From Candidatus Competibacter denitrificans Run_A_D11 (GTDB lineage: Bacteria > Pseudomonadota > Gammaproteobacteria > Competibacterales > Competibacteraceae), in assembly GCF_001051235.1 (NCBI RefSeq), contig NZ_CBTJ020000043.1:26848-90847 (forward strand): DNA of 64,000 nucleotides. Reading direction: 5' to 3'. Positions within the stretch are counted from its first letter, which is position 1. Each line of letters opens with the position of its first letter. Positions 54,691 to 63,565 of the stretch are shown here, piece after piece. Under the pieces are notes generated by a model. That model ran no database searches and was not told the origin of the DNA. It worked only from the letters and a program-made list of their open reading frames with translations. Position numbers and translations under genes: made by a program.

Positions 54691-55533
54691 ATGCCTACCC
54701 CTCACAACACCACCTTGCCGAGTTATGCCTGCCCGCAGATTCTGGCGGGCCAGAAAGCCTTAGTGACTGGCGCGAGTTCCGGCATCGGCAAGGCGGTCGC
54801 TATCGGCTTGGGTCGCGCTGGGGCCGATGTGGTGGTCAACTACGTCTCCAATGAGGAAACCGCCCGCGAAATCGTCAGCCAGATCGAAAGTTTCGGGGTT
54901 AAGGCGCTGGCGTTTAAAGCGGATGTCTCGAAGGAAGCGGAGGTGCAGGCCATGTTCAAAGCCATGCTCGACGCCTTCGGCACCATCGATATTCTGGTCG
55001 CCAACGCTGGCTTGCAGCGCGATGCGCCTATCGATGCCATGACGCTGGAGCAATGGAATACCGTGATGGCTGTCAATCTAACCGGCCAGTTCCTGTGCGC
55101 CCGCGAAGCGGTCAAGGAATTCAAGCGGCGGGGGGTTCGTGAGGATATTTCGGTAGCGGCCGGTAAAATTATCTGCATGAGTTCGGTGCATCAGATCATC
55201 CCGTGGGCCGGTCATGCCAACTATGCGGCCTCCAAGGGCGCCATCAATATGCTGATGCAGAGTATGGCGCAGGAACTGGCCCCGCTGCGGATTCGGGTCA
55301 ACAGCATCGCACCGGGTGCGATTCGCACGCCGATTAATCGCCCGGCCTGGGAGACGCCGGAAGCCTACGCCAAATTGATGGATTTGGTTCCCTACAACCG
55401 GATCGGCGAGCCAGAAGACATCGCGCAGGCAGCGGTGTTTCTGGCGTCCGACATGGCCGACTATATCACCGGCACCACGTTGTTTGTTGATGGCGGGATG
55501 ACCTGTTATCCCGGTTTCGACGAGGGCGGTTAA
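54691..55533 (+). CDS. Short-chain dehydrogenase, glucose 1-dehydrogenase-like
   Basis: The protein has the SDR cofactor motif TGASSGIGKAVAIG, the NAG motif VANAGLQRDAP and the catalytic residues of SSVHQIIPWAGHANYAASKG (Ser, Tyr, Lys). It is closest to bacterial glucose 1-dehydrogenase-type SDRs (Gly-rich loop, SIAPGAIRTPINRPAW, and the C-terminal GTTLFVDGGMTCYPGF). The ATG at 54691, behind GGAG, gives 280 residues; a TTG upstream at 54634 is also in frame. The upstream GH63 gene could supply glucose, so the two may work in one pathway (inference). Confidence 0.87.
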   Translation: MPTPHNTTLPSYACPQILAGQKALVTGASSGIGKAVAIGLGRAGADVVVNYVSNEETAREIVSQIESFGVKALAFKADVSKEAEVQAMFKAMLDAFGTIDILVANAGLQRDAPIDAMTLEQWNTVMAVNLTGQFLCAREAVKEFKRRGVREDISVAAGKIICMSSVHQIIPWAGHANYAASKGAINMLMQSMAQELAPLRIRVNSIAPGAIRTPINRPAWETPEAYAKLMDLVPYNRIGEPEDIAQAAVFLASDMADYITGTTLFVDGGMTCYPGFDEGG

Positions 55534-55547
55534 GTGCAGCGGCGCGC

Positions 55548-55697
55548 TTAAACGTGGGCTTTCTGATTTAAGCTAGGCGTGCTGAAGCTTGGTGAAACAT
55601 CAACATCTTTCGGTGCCGGAATCCAATAGGAGAGCACGGCCAGGATGGTAGCGAAGACTAAAACAAAGATTTGCTTTGGGCGAAGTGGTAAGTCCAT
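55548..55697 (-). CDS. Small single-pass membrane protein
   Basis: The ATG at 55697 (MDLPLRPKQIFVLVFATILA) follows GAGAG and gives 49 residues with one membrane helix. The longer open frame up to 55826 has no ribosome site. Unknown family; the weak evidence is the helix plus the ribosome site. Confidence 0.45.
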   Translation of the reverse strand: MDLPLRPKQIFVLVFATILAVLSYWIPAPKDVDVSPSFSTPSLNQKAHV

Positions 55698-55860
55698 TAC
55701 GAAACTCTCTTTGGATAGATTCATCCCTAGTACTATAAGCAGGCTTTGTTCTCTGCCCGAGTGCCACCTGTCACGGTTTTGGGCTGCCGAATGGCACGAA
55801 AGCGGCATCATTTGGTTAGACACCAATTATTTGGACATCGTTTGCTTAGGCAGCAAATTC

Positions 55861-57684
55861 CTATGCATCAAATTCCAGGATGATGCGAGTACCCGCGCCG
55901 GGCTGACTGTGTAACTCGAAGCTGGCCTCGATCAGCTCGGCCTGTTCTGCAATGCCCCGTAACCCGTAATGCCCTGGGCAGGGCGCGATGGGATCGAAGC
56001 CGACGCCATCGTCGCTGATTTCAACACGCATTCGATCACAGTTGTCCGGGTCCCAGTTCGACCAGGCGGCGCTGGGGGATTCAAGCCATTGCAGGTTGAT
56101 CTGTACGGTGTTGGCGCTGGCGTGACGCTCCACGTTTTTGAGGGCTTCCTCAGCGATGCGGAACACCGTCTCGGCGCGCTCATCGGCCAAACCACCGGCT
56201 TGAATGTCAGCAGTTAGCGTCGCTGCAACCCCGGAACGCTCCTGGAACCGCGCCAGCAGTTGGCGCAATGCCGCACCCAGCCCATCGTCACGCACACTGT
56301 TGTGGCGCATCTGGGTAATCGCGGCCCGCGCCTCGGCCAGGCCGCTGGCAGCGACTTCTTCAGCCTGGGCCAGTTCCGCGCGCAGTTCGGTGGGATCGAG
56401 TCGATCCCACAGCTTGCGGATCAGGCGAATCTGGGTCAGCAGCGCCATCAGGGAATGGCTCAAGGTATCGTGCAATTCGCGGGCTAGCCGCAGCCGTTCG
56501 CGGGTGATGGCCGCGTGGCGGCTTTCATCAGCCAGCCGCTCAATCCGGGCGGTGCGCTGAGCGACGCGCGCATCCAACTCCGCGTTCAAGGTGGCCAGCC
56601 CGCGTTTCTCCTGCTGAAGGTGGCCTACCAGGTCAGCGAAGGTCGCCCCGATACGGCTGATTTCATCGGTGCCGACCGGAATCGAGATGTTTTCCAAAGC
56701 ACCCTGGCGCACGGCTTGCGCTTGTTTATCCAGAGCGACCAGGCGCTTTAACAAATCCTGGGTGATAAACACGACGGCAATGGCGCAGATCAGACCGGCC
56801 AGGAAAACCACTTGAAACACCGTGTGCTGAGCCAGTTTAGCGCGCGCCAAAGCGGTATCGGCGGATTCACGCAGGATCACGATCCAACCCGGCCCCGGTT
56901 GCTGCTCCGGCCGTAACAGGTTGCGGCCAATTACATACTGACCCGCTTCGCTCAGATCGGCATCGCTCCCCAGCGAGCGACCCAGCCAGGCGGGTGGTGC
57001 TAATAATGCTTTGCCATCGGCCTTGGCGAGCAATAATTCCAGGGAGCGGCGTGATTGGGTCTGGCGCAGTAAATGATTCTCCTCGCCTGCCAGCCACTGC
57101 CAGGGTAACGCGGCACCCAGCACGCCGATGAACTCACCAGAAAGCTGCACGATAGGCGCCGCCATGAAAAAGCCCTGAGCATGGGCTACCGCTGCATCGG
57201 GTGACTCAGCAAATAAGGGAAACTGTTCGGCATGACCAAAAAAGGGCGCTTGGCGGCCTTTTTGAAACCAGGCAGAGTCAGCAACTGACTTGCCCTGGCC
57301 CATGGAGCCGGTCGTCGCTAGCAGACGACCGTCCTTATCCGCAATACCAAGCCAGGCAAATTCGGGAAATTGTGTTTGCAGTGCGGTGAGATGCAGATCA
57401 TGACGCAAGCCCGTATCGCCCATAGCCTGATCAACACTAATCTGGGCAGCGGTTGACTGTAATATTGACAGGCGGGTGGCCAAGGCGGAGTCGATAGCAT
57501 GGCGAATCTGGGTGGCAAATTGCGCCAGCAAGCGTTCGGCGTCAGCCCGCGCTCGCTCGGCGGCTTCTTTGGAAGCCAAATTTGCCCCTACCGTCGCCGC
57601 CGCCAGGATGATAAAAAACACCACCCAGCCGATGGCGGCGGCTAAACGCTGTCGCGGGTTGAATGACTGAAGCAGTTTCATCAT
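55861..57684 (-). CDS. NarX/NarL-type sensor histidine kinase with Cache-like input domain
   Basis: The 607-residue protein has a first membrane helix (AAAIGWVVFFIILAAATVGA), a large periplasmic region of about 250 residues resembling dCache, a second helix (VFQVVFLAGLICAIAVVFIT), HAMP with ALENISIPVGTDEISRIG, a HisKA_3 domain with ARELHDTLSHSLMALLTQIR, and an ATPase domain (VFRIAEEALKNVERHA; GVGFDPIAPCPGHYGLRGI). HisKA_3 kinases partner with NarL-type regulators. Such a regulator gene lies on the opposite strand at 58089, divergently transcribed. Confidence 0.88.
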   Translation of the reverse strand: MMKLLQSFNPRQRLAAAIGWVVFFIILAAATVGANLASKEAAERARADAERLLAQFATQIRHAIDSALATRLSILQSTAAQISVDQAMGDTGLRHDLHLTALQTQFPEFAWLGIADKDGRLLATTGSMGQGKSVADSAWFQKGRQAPFFGHAEQFPLFAESPDAAVAHAQGFFMAAPIVQLSGEFIGVLGAALPWQWLAGEENHLLRQTQSRRSLELLLAKADGKALLAPPAWLGRSLGSDADLSEAGQYVIGRNLLRPEQQPGPGWIVILRESADTALARAKLAQHTVFQVVFLAGLICAIAVVFITQDLLKRLVALDKQAQAVRQGALENISIPVGTDEISRIGATFADLVGHLQQEKRGLATLNAELDARVAQRTARIERLADESRHAAITRERLRLARELHDTLSHSLMALLTQIRLIRKLWDRLDPTELRAELAQAEEVAASGLAEARAAITQMRHNSVRDDGLGAALRQLLARFQERSGVAATLTADIQAGGLADERAETVFRIAEEALKNVERHASANTVQINLQWLESPSAAWSNWDPDNCDRMRVEISDDGVGFDPIAPCPGHYGLRGIAEQAELIEASFELHSQPGAGTRIILEFDA

Positions 57685-57864
57685 AGGCTAACGTCTGGCC
57701 AGCAGCGTGTTGGTAAGTACATGGGGTCGTCTAAACAATAGTGAAGATGACTGATAAGGTGACTTTCGTCACTTTCGCGGCGAAACGAAAAACGTCAAAT
57801 TAACCATCAAATTATTCTAGCTACTGTGAGCGCTTTACTGTGATTTTGAAAAGCGGGCACTTTG

Positions 57865-58092
57865 ATGACAACGGGTGCAAATATGATCAATGAACTTAAC
57901 CAGGCGGTGGCGCGTGCCGCTAAGCTACCCCCCGCCCAAGCCGCATTAGCAGTCAAGGCTATGTTGCAATTCCTCACGGGTCGGCTACCTTCTCGTCTGG
58001 TCGGTGAACTGCATACGTACTTGAAAATGCCGAAAACAACCCCGCACTCGCCACAGCCCACTATAGCGCTGCCACACGAGTCTAATGAATGA
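57865..58092 (+). CDS. Small protein, DUF2267-like half
   Basis: The 75-residue protein contains LPPAQAALAVKAMLQFLTGR and LPSRLVGELHTYL, which look like half of a DUF2267-type domain. Its stop overlaps the ATG of the NarL-like regulator (ATGA), so it is coupled to it and likely real. The start could be ATG 57865 or ATG 57883. Function unknown; DUF2267-like proteins are often found near stress genes. Confidence 0.6.
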   Translation: MTTGANMINELNQAVARAAKLPPAQAALAVKAMLQFLTGRLPSRLVGELHTYLKMPKTTPHSPQPTIALPHESNE

Positions 58093-58862
58093 CCGCCACT
58101 GGTACCGCCTCTGAAGTATTACGGCTGCTCATTGTTGATGACCAGCCGCTCATTCGGCGGGGTTTGGCGATGATGCTGGCTGCTGAACCCGATATCGAGG
58201 TGGTCGGTCAGGCGGCGGATGGCCTGGAAGCCATTGAGTACGCCTTGGAAAAAAAGCCTGATGTCGTCGTCATGGACTTGCAGATGCCGCGTGCCAGCGG
58301 TATCGTCGCCACCCGCGAGATCACCGCGAAATTGCCCGCAACTAAGGTGGTGGTGTTGACCACCTACGACTATGATGAATTAGTATTCGAGGCCATCTGT
58401 GCCGGGGCGCAAGCGTATCTGCTAAAGGATGCGTCCGAGGCCGAGGTACTGGAGACCTTACGGGCGGTGCGGCGCGGTGAATCGCGCCTGTCACCGGCCA
58501 TCGCTCGTAAAGTCATGGATCAATTTCGCGCCTTTGCCGGACAGCCGCCTCAGTCAACCACCAGCGTTGCGGAAAGTATTGGAATTGAGTCAACCGTGAA
58601 CAGGCCGCCGCCTCAGCACACCGCTCCGAGCACCGCCGCGTCGGCCAAATCCGCTACGGCGGTCGCAGAGCTGGATGCGCTAACGGATAAAGAAGAACGT
58701 ATTCTCGACCTGTTGGCTGAAGGCAAAAGTAACAAGCAGATCGCCGCTGAAATTTTTCTGGCGGAGGGGACGGTCAAGAATTATGTCAGCCGAATCATGG
58801 ATAAGTTACATGCCCGCAGCCGCATCGAACTGGCGATGCACGCCAGTAAGCGGCGTGGTTGA
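58089..58862 (+). CDS. NarL/LuxR-family response regulator
   Basis: The receiver domain has the acidic pocket (IVDDQPLIRRGLAMMLAAEP), Asp63 as the phosphoacceptor (VVMDLQMPRASG) and the Lys in YLLKDASEAEVL. The C-terminal LuxR helix-turn-helix is clear: LTDKEERILDLLAEGKSN, then KQIAAEIFLAEGTVKNYVSR. A linker of about 60 residues rich in Ser, Thr and Pro separates them, longer than usual. It is the likely partner of the divergent NarX-type kinase. Confidence 0.92.
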   Translation: MTATGTASEVLRLLIVDDQPLIRRGLAMMLAAEPDIEVVGQAADGLEAIEYALEKKPDVVVMDLQMPRASGIVATREITAKLPATKVVVLTTYDYDELVFEAICAGAQAYLLKDASEAEVLETLRAVRRGESRLSPAIARKVMDQFRAFAGQPPQSTTSVAESIGIESTVNRPPPQHTAPSTAASAKSATAVAELDALTDKEERILDLLAEGKSNKQIAAEIFLAEGTVKNYVSRIMDKLHARSRIELAMHASKRRG

Positions 58863-58870
58863 TCTGTCAG

Positions 58871-59950
58871 TTATACAGCGGTCGCCAAATACTGCCAGGC
58901 CCGCGCCTTAAACAGGCAATACACCGCATCGCCTTCCTTCAATCCCAAATCTCGAATGGCCTTGACGGTCACTTCAGCCAGAATCGGCACGCCAATATCG
59001 ATTTCCACCACCATCCGGTCGGCGATCCGTCGCAAACCGAGAATACGGCCCGCCACCTGATTCTGAATGGTAATCCCGCTGATCGGCTGCACCGCCAACG
59101 CCACATCGGCGGCGCGCAATGCGATCCAGGTTTCGCTGCCCGGCGGCAGGGCCGACAGCGGTAGATGGAGTTGGTGGTGATCATAGCGTACCGTGGTCGA
59201 GCCGATGTCCGGTTCGTGCCGCTCAACGGTGACCCTTAAGACATTTTCCAGCCCCAGCGAACGCGCCAGACCGAGGATATGATCCTGGCGGATCACTTCG
59301 GCGAACAGGCCCTGGCCCAGGATGCGGCCTTGCTCCATCACCGCGACATACGGCGTCAGCGACAGAATTTCGTTAATAGCGTGGCTGACGTAAAGCATCG
59401 GCAAGCGCAACTCATCGCGCACCCGACGCAGGAACGGCAGAATTTGCTGCTTGCGGCCTTCGTCCAGCGCCGACAGCGGTTCGTCCAATAACAGCAGGCG
59501 AGGCGAAGCCAGCAAGGTACGCCCCAGGGCGACCCGCTGCCGTTCACCACCCGACAGATGGCGTGGCCGTCGCGGCAATAGCGGGCCGATGTCCAATAAA
59601 TCCACAATCTGCGCCAACGTAAACCGGCGGGCCGCCGTCGGCAACAGCCTGAAGCCATAGAGTAAATTGCTTTCAACCGACAGATGTGGAAACAGTTGGC
59701 TGTCTTGGAACACCAGACCGACCCGGCGGCGATGCGGTGGTAAATCAATGCCCTGCGCTGTGTCCAAGAGCGCTACGCCGTCAAGCTGGATGAAGCCGCG
59801 TTGGGGGCGGATCAGACCGGCGATGGCGCGCAGCAAGGTGCTTTTGCCGCAACCCGACGGGCCGAACAGGCCGCTTACCGGCTGATCCAGGCGTAGTTGA
59901 CCGTGTAGGCTAAACCCGCCTTGGCGAAGTTCCAGATCCAGCGCGAGCAT
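58871..59950 (-). CDS. modC: Molybdenum ABC transporter ATP-binding protein ModC
   Basis: The protein has the ABC ATPase motifs GPSGCGKST (Walker A, residues 30-38), LSGGERQRVALGRTLLASPR and LLLDEPLSALD, followed by a C-terminal TOBE domain (from about residue 290, VAGRILGLRRIADRMVVEID). Residue count 359 is typical. It powers molybdate uptake. Its start ATG overlaps the last base of modB, so the two are coupled. Confidence 0.94.
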   Translation of the reverse strand: MLALDLELRQGGFSLHGQLRLDQPVSGLFGPSGCGKSTLLRAIAGLIRPQRGFIQLDGVALLDTAQGIDLPPHRRRVGLVFQDSQLFPHLSVESNLLYGFRLLPTAARRFTLAQIVDLLDIGPLLPRRPRHLSGGERQRVALGRTLLASPRLLLLDEPLSALDEGRKQQILPFLRRVRDELRLPMLYVSHAINEILSLTPYVAVMEQGRILGQGLFAEVIRQDHILGLARSLGLENVLRVTVERHEPDIGSTTVRYDHHQLHLPLSALPPGSETWIALRAADVALAVQPISGITIQNQVAGRILGLRRIADRMVVEIDIGVPILAEVTVKAIRDLGLKEGDAVYCLFKARAWQYLATAV

Positions 59951-60660
59951 CAGGCTTTTGGGGTTCCCAGCAGGCGTTCAGTCCGCCGCGCGGCCCACTC
60001 ACTGGCCCATAACGCCGCCAGCGCCAGCAGGATGGAAAGGACTACCAACCGCAACGCCGAGCGATCCCCGCCGGGAATCTGGGTGTAGGTGTAGATCGCT
60101 AAGGGCAGGGTACGGGTTTCACCGGCGACATTGCCGACGAAAGTCACTGTCGCACCGAATTCGCCGAGGCTGCGGGCGAAGGCCAGCAATAAGCCAGTCA
60201 AAATCCCTGGCAACGACAGCGGTACGGTGACGGTCAGCCACACCCGCAGCGGCCCCGCCCCCAAGGTACGCGCCGCTTCTTCCAGGCGGGGTTCAACCAG
60301 CCGCACCGCCAGCCGCACCGCGCGCACCATCAGCGGAAAGGCCATCAACGCCGATGCCACGACCGCGCCCTGCCAGCTAAAGGCCAGGCTGACGCCCCAG
60401 CTTTCAAACAGCCAGCGGCCGATGGGGCCTTGTCGTCCCAGCAACAGCAGCAGCAGATAGCCGGGCACCACGGGCGGCAACACCAGCGGCAGATGCACCA
60501 GGCCATCGACCAGCGCCTTACCAGGAAACTGCCAGCGCGCCAGCAACCAGCCGGTGACCAGCCCAGGGATAGCAATCAGCGCGGTACACCACAAGCCGAT
60601 CTTGACCGATAAGTAAAGCGCGGTCAGTTCGTCCGGTGTCGGTGGCAGCCAGGCCCACAC
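59950..60660 (-). CDS. modB: Molybdate ABC transporter permease ModB
   Basis: The 236-residue protein has about six membrane helices (LWCTALIAIPGLVTGWLLAR; LVLPPVVPGYLLLLLLG; ALMAFPLMVRAVRLAV) and the permease loop EEAARTLGAGPLRVWLTVTV typical for ModB, plus GEFGATVTFVGNVAGETRTL. It ends where modC begins. It lies about 110 bases from modA. Confidence 0.94.
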   Translation of the reverse strand: MWAWLPPTPDELTALYLSVKIGLWCTALIAIPGLVTGWLLARWQFPGKALVDGLVHLPLVLPPVVPGYLLLLLLGRQGPIGRWLFESWGVSLAFSWQGAVVASALMAFPLMVRAVRLAVRLVEPRLEEAARTLGAGPLRVWLTVTVPLSLPGILTGLLLAFARSLGEFGATVTFVGNVAGETRTLPLAIYTYTQIPGGDRSALRLVVLSILLALAALWASEWAARRTERLLGTPKA

Positions 60661-60683
60661 GGTTTAGAGCCTATGCGAAAACA

Positions 60684-60706
60684 CCCCTCTCCCAGAGGGA
60701 GAGGGG
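60684..60706. terminator. CCCTCTCCC hairpin between modA and modB
   Basis: CCCCTCTCCC (60684-60693) and GGGAGAGGGG (60697-60706) form a perfect 10-bp stem with an AGA loop. Both sides carry A/T tracts (AAAACA on the left, TTTTT on the right), as in a bidirectional terminator. Hairpins of this GGGAGAGGG type are common dispersed repeats in gammaproteobacteria. It lies between modA and modB, so some transcripts may end after modA. Confidence 0.7.
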
Positions 60707-60768
60707 GTTTTTGAGGAATTTTTTATCGTTTTTCAATTTAATTCATGCAGTTAAATTTCATTAGGCTC

Positions 60769-61545
60769 TTAAGGTGAATCAAGCACGGTGAAGCTGTACC
60801 GGCGGAAGCTCTGGACGGCTGCCGGACTACGCAGAAAGTCCAGAAAGTGTTGCGCTGCCGGTTTGGCGTCTTGCACCAGCGCCACCGGATAGAGTACCGG
60901 TGAATGGCTATCGGCCGGAAATACGCCGAGCACCTCGACCTTGCCAGAGACACTGGCATCGGTTTCGTAGACGATGCCGACCGCGCATTCACCCCGTTCC
61001 ACGAATGCCAACGCCGACCGCACATCCGGGGCCGCCGCTAGGCGCGCTGCCAGCGCTTCCCACCAAGCCAGCGTGGTCAAGGCTTGTTGACTGTATTGGC
61101 CAATCGGCACCTCCGGCCCGCAGGAGCACCAGCGACCCTGAAACGCGCCCGGCAGGTCGAAGCCTTTTTCTAATTTGACCGGAAACGCCTTGCCCTTGGG
61201 CGCGACCAGGACCAATCGATTGCCGAGCAGATTACGGCGGCTGGCCTGAACGATCTTGCCCTTGCCAGCAAGATAATCCATCCATTTCAAATCGGCAGAC
61301 AGGAACACGTCTACCGGTGCGCCTTGCTCAATTTGTTTCGCCAAGGCTGACGAACCGGCGAACGAAGTGACGACCTTCACCCCGTTTTCTTGTTCGTACT
61401 GCGCCGCGAGATCTTGCACTGCGTTGGTGGTGCTGGCGGCGGCGTAGACGGTGATGGATTCCATCGCCCCGGCCGGATCGAATAAATCAGCGGCCCAGCA
61501 GAGTAGGAAAGCGGCGAGCCACCTTGATAAACCAACATAAAACAT
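60769..61545 (-). CDS. modA: Molybdate-binding periplasmic protein ModA
   Basis: ModA binds molybdate or tungstate. The ATG at 61545 follows GGAGGGAGC and gives a signal peptide (WLAAFLLCWAADL) and a mature start ESITVYAAASTTNAVQDLAA with AQYEQENGVKVVTSFAGSSA, the family signature. GAPVDVFLSADLKWMDYLAG and GIVYETDAS follow. The frame extends further upstream but this start is best. It is followed after 108 bases by modB, with a hairpin between. Confidence 0.93.
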   Translation of the reverse strand: MFYVGLSRWLAAFLLCWAADLFDPAGAMESITVYAAASTTNAVQDLAAQYEQENGVKVVTSFAGSSALAKQIEQGAPVDVFLSADLKWMDYLAGKGKIVQASRRNLLGNRLVLVAPKGKAFPVKLEKGFDLPGAFQGRWCSCGPEVPIGQYSQQALTTLAWWEALAARLAAAPDVRSALAFVERGECAVGIVYETDASVSGKVEVLGVFPADSHSPVLYPVALVQDAKPAAQHFLDFLRSPAAVQSFRRYSFTVLDSP

Positions 61546-61878
61546 CCCGAACGCTCCCTCCGACCGCGCGTGGCTGAGTGGTACCGTGCAAAACCACAGG
61601 GCACAGATCATAACCGACCCTTGCAGAACAAGCGATTTAGCGGGGTGTCGCCGCCGATTTTGCGCTCAAGCCCGCACTCTGGAAAACGACTTTGCGTGAC
61701 TTTCGTCATTGACGCAGATCGTGACTACGACGTGGCTTTCGACACTGGGTTACGGGCGTGGCGGCCTCTAGTATTCACCCCATCAACACGGTCAACGCCA
61801 CACTGCAACACGGTGAGACGGTGTGAAACGAGGTTCAGAGTTCAAACACTTTTTTAATCACTGCTTAGGAGATTGATC
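61546..61878. other. Intergenic stretch between modA and the glycine-zipper gene
   Basis: No gene was recognised. No clear ModE-type palindrome was found upstream of modA. At 61696-61708 the 13-mer GTGACTTTCGTCA occurs, identical to one at 57759-57771 upstream of the NarX/NarL-type genes. AGGAG before 61879 is the ribosome site of the next gene. Confidence 0.4.
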
Positions 61879-63168
61879 ATGATCGACAACAATCCTCGTA
61901 ACGAAGACCCGATCAGCGGCGAAGCCGGTGCTCATCCGATTGGTACTGGTGTCGGTGCTGCGGGCGGTGCGGTAGCCGGCGCAACGGTTGGTTCCGTGGC
62001 CGGCCCTGTCGGTACCCTGGTGGGTGCGGTCGTGGGTGCCGTGGTGGGCGGTCTGGCGGGTAAAGAAGCCGCCGAATCGGTCAACCCAACCCTTGATGAT
62101 GAATACACCTACTGGCGCGGCGCTTACGCGACCCGTCCTGGCTACCTGACCGGTTATAGCTACGACGACGACTATGCCCCGGCCTACCGGCTGGGTTACG
62201 AAGGACGCAGCCGCTATCAAGGTGCGTTCGATGCCAGCGAGCGTGAGCTGGCCGCCGAGTGGGAGCGCATTAAGGGTAAATCCCGCTTAACCTGGGAACA
62301 GGCCAAGGCTGCCGCCCGTGATGCATGGGATCGCCTTGGGGATACGGTGGATGATGTCACCGACGGCCATCCCGTGGCGACTGGGGTCGGTGCGACGGGC
62401 GGCGCATTAGCTGGTGCGGCGATTGGCTCGGTTGCAGGTCCAGTGGGTACAGCCGTAGGCGCGGCGATTGGTGCGGCGACCGGCGGTATGGCCGGCAAGG
62501 GTGCGGGCGAAGTCGTCAACCCGAAAGTAACCGATGACCATAGCGATCATAATTTGGCCACGGGCGTTGGTGCCGGTGCGGGTGCGGCCACAGGCGCAGC
62601 GATTGGCGCGGTCGGTGGGCCGGTCGGCATGGCGGTGGGTGCGGCGATTGGCGCAGCGGCTGGCGGTCTGGCTGGTAAAGGGACCGGCGAAGTGGTCAAT
62701 CCCAAAGCGGGCGATGAGCGCGCCGATCACAACCTGGCGACTGGCGTTGGAGCCGGGACCGGGGCTGCTACCGGTGCGGCGCTAGGCGCGGTCGGTGGGC
62801 CGGTCGGCATGGCGGTGGGTGCGGCGATTGGCGCAGCGGTTGGTGGTGCGGCGGGTCATGGTGCTGCCCAGGTGGTCAACCCTGCTGCGGAGGATCTGTA
62901 TTGGCGTGATGCCTATGCCAGCCGTCCGGGTTATGTGCGTGGATACACCTATGACGATGACTATGCCGCTGCTTATCAACTGGGTTATGTCGCACGCGGT
63001 CGCTATCAAGGCGCTTTCGATGATACCGAGCGCGAACTGGCGGTCGAGTGGGAACGCATCAAGGGCAAGTCGCGCCTGACCTGGGAACAGGCCAAATCCG
63101 CCGCGCGCGATGCCTGGCACCATATCGAACGTGCCCTGCCGGGCGACGCCGATGGGGATGGCCGCTAA
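61879..63168 (+). CDS. Glycine-zipper repeat protein with two flanking Tyr-rich/basic modules
   Basis: The ATG at 61879 follows AGGAG; 429 residues. Four Gly/Ala-rich zipper blocks of about 45-60 residues each, of the kind GGAVAGATVGSVAGPVG, separated by AESVNP/GEVVNP caps, look like membrane-inserting or oligomerising segments. A second module occurs near the N-terminal end and again at the C-terminus: the DDDYAPAYRLGYEGRSRYQG type followed by ERIKGKSRLTWEQAKAAARD. The latter half resembles CsbD-like helical segments. There is no Sec signal. Similar proteins are linked to stress, but the function is unknown. Confidence 0.75.
   Translation: MIDNNPRNEDPISGEAGAHPIGTGVGAAGGAVAGATVGSVAGPVGTLVGAVVGAVVGGLAGKEAAESVNPTLDDEYTYWRGAYATRPGYLTGYSYDDDYAPAYRLGYEGRSRYQGAFDASERELAAEWERIKGKSRLTWEQAKAAARDAWDRLGDTVDDVTDGHPVATGVGATGGALAGAAIGSVAGPVGTAVGAAIGAATGGMAGKGAGEVVNPKVTDDHSDHNLATGVGAGAGAATGAAIGAVGGPVGMAVGAAIGAAAGGLAGKGTGEVVNPKAGDERADHNLATGVGAGTGAATGAALGAVGGPVGMAVGAAIGAAVGGAAGHGAAQVVNPAAEDLYWRDAYASRPGYVRGYTYDDDYAAAYQLGYVARGRYQGAFDDTERELAVEWERIKGKSRLTWEQAKSAARDAWHHIERALPGDADGDGR
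62605..62839 (+). repeat. Exact 55-bp direct repeat, 180-bp period, in the glycine-zipper gene
   Basis: Bases 62605-62659 and 62785-62839 are identical over 55 bases and 180 bases apart, a whole number of codons (60). They encode the same AVGGPVGMAVGAAIGAA core. This indicates recent duplication or gene conversion between neighbouring blocks; the other two blocks have diverged. Confidence 0.85.
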
Positions 63169-63269
63169 GGATTGATACTGGCTCGGTCGCGCTGTCCACC
63201 CAGGCGGTGGGCAGCGTGCTCAGTCAGGCTCCAAGCGCAACGTCTTAAAAATACGAGAGGATTTTCACC

Positions 63270-63521
63270 ATGGATCTTATGAGTCTCATCATTTTTCTCG
63301 CGATTGGTGCCATCGCTGGGTGGCTAGCCGGACAACTCATCAAGGGTGGCGGCTTTGGTCTGATCGGCAACATCATCGTCGGTATTGTTGGCGCGATCAT
63401 CGGCGGCTTCCTGCTGGGACTGTTAGGTATCAATACCTTTGGCCTGGTAGGTTCGATCATCTCGGCAACCATCGGTGCCGTAGTGCTCTTGTTCTTGATC
63501 GGCTTGTTTAAGCGAGCCTGA
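63270..63521 (+). CDS. GlsB/YeaQ/YmgE family stress membrane protein
   Basis: The 83-residue protein consists of three membrane segments rich in Gly (LIIFLAIGAIAGWLAGQL; NIIVGIVGAIIGGFLLGLLG; ISATIGAVVLLFLIGL), the layout of the transglycosylase-associated/GlsB family. The motif KGGGFGLIGNIIVG is characteristic. Such proteins are induced by stress. It lies between the glycine-zipper gene and the dodecin gene on the same strand. Confidence 0.92.
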   Translation: MDLMSLIIFLAIGAIAGWLAGQLIKGGGFGLIGNIIVGIVGAIIGGFLLGLLGINTFGLVGSIISATIGAVVLLFLIGLFKRA

Positions 63522-63565
63522 GTTTTGCCCCTTACTGAAATAACCCTTAAATAAAGGAACTGATA

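Noticed and set aside
62217..62519. Long minus-strand frame opposite the glycine-zipper gene
   Set aside because: A shadow produced by the repetitive Gly/Ala codons on the plus strand; Pro/Ala-rich product without motifs.
61942..62880. Tandem repeats resembling a CRISPR-like array
   Set aside because: The repeats are in frame and encode glycine-zipper blocks; the spacers are coding and not unique.
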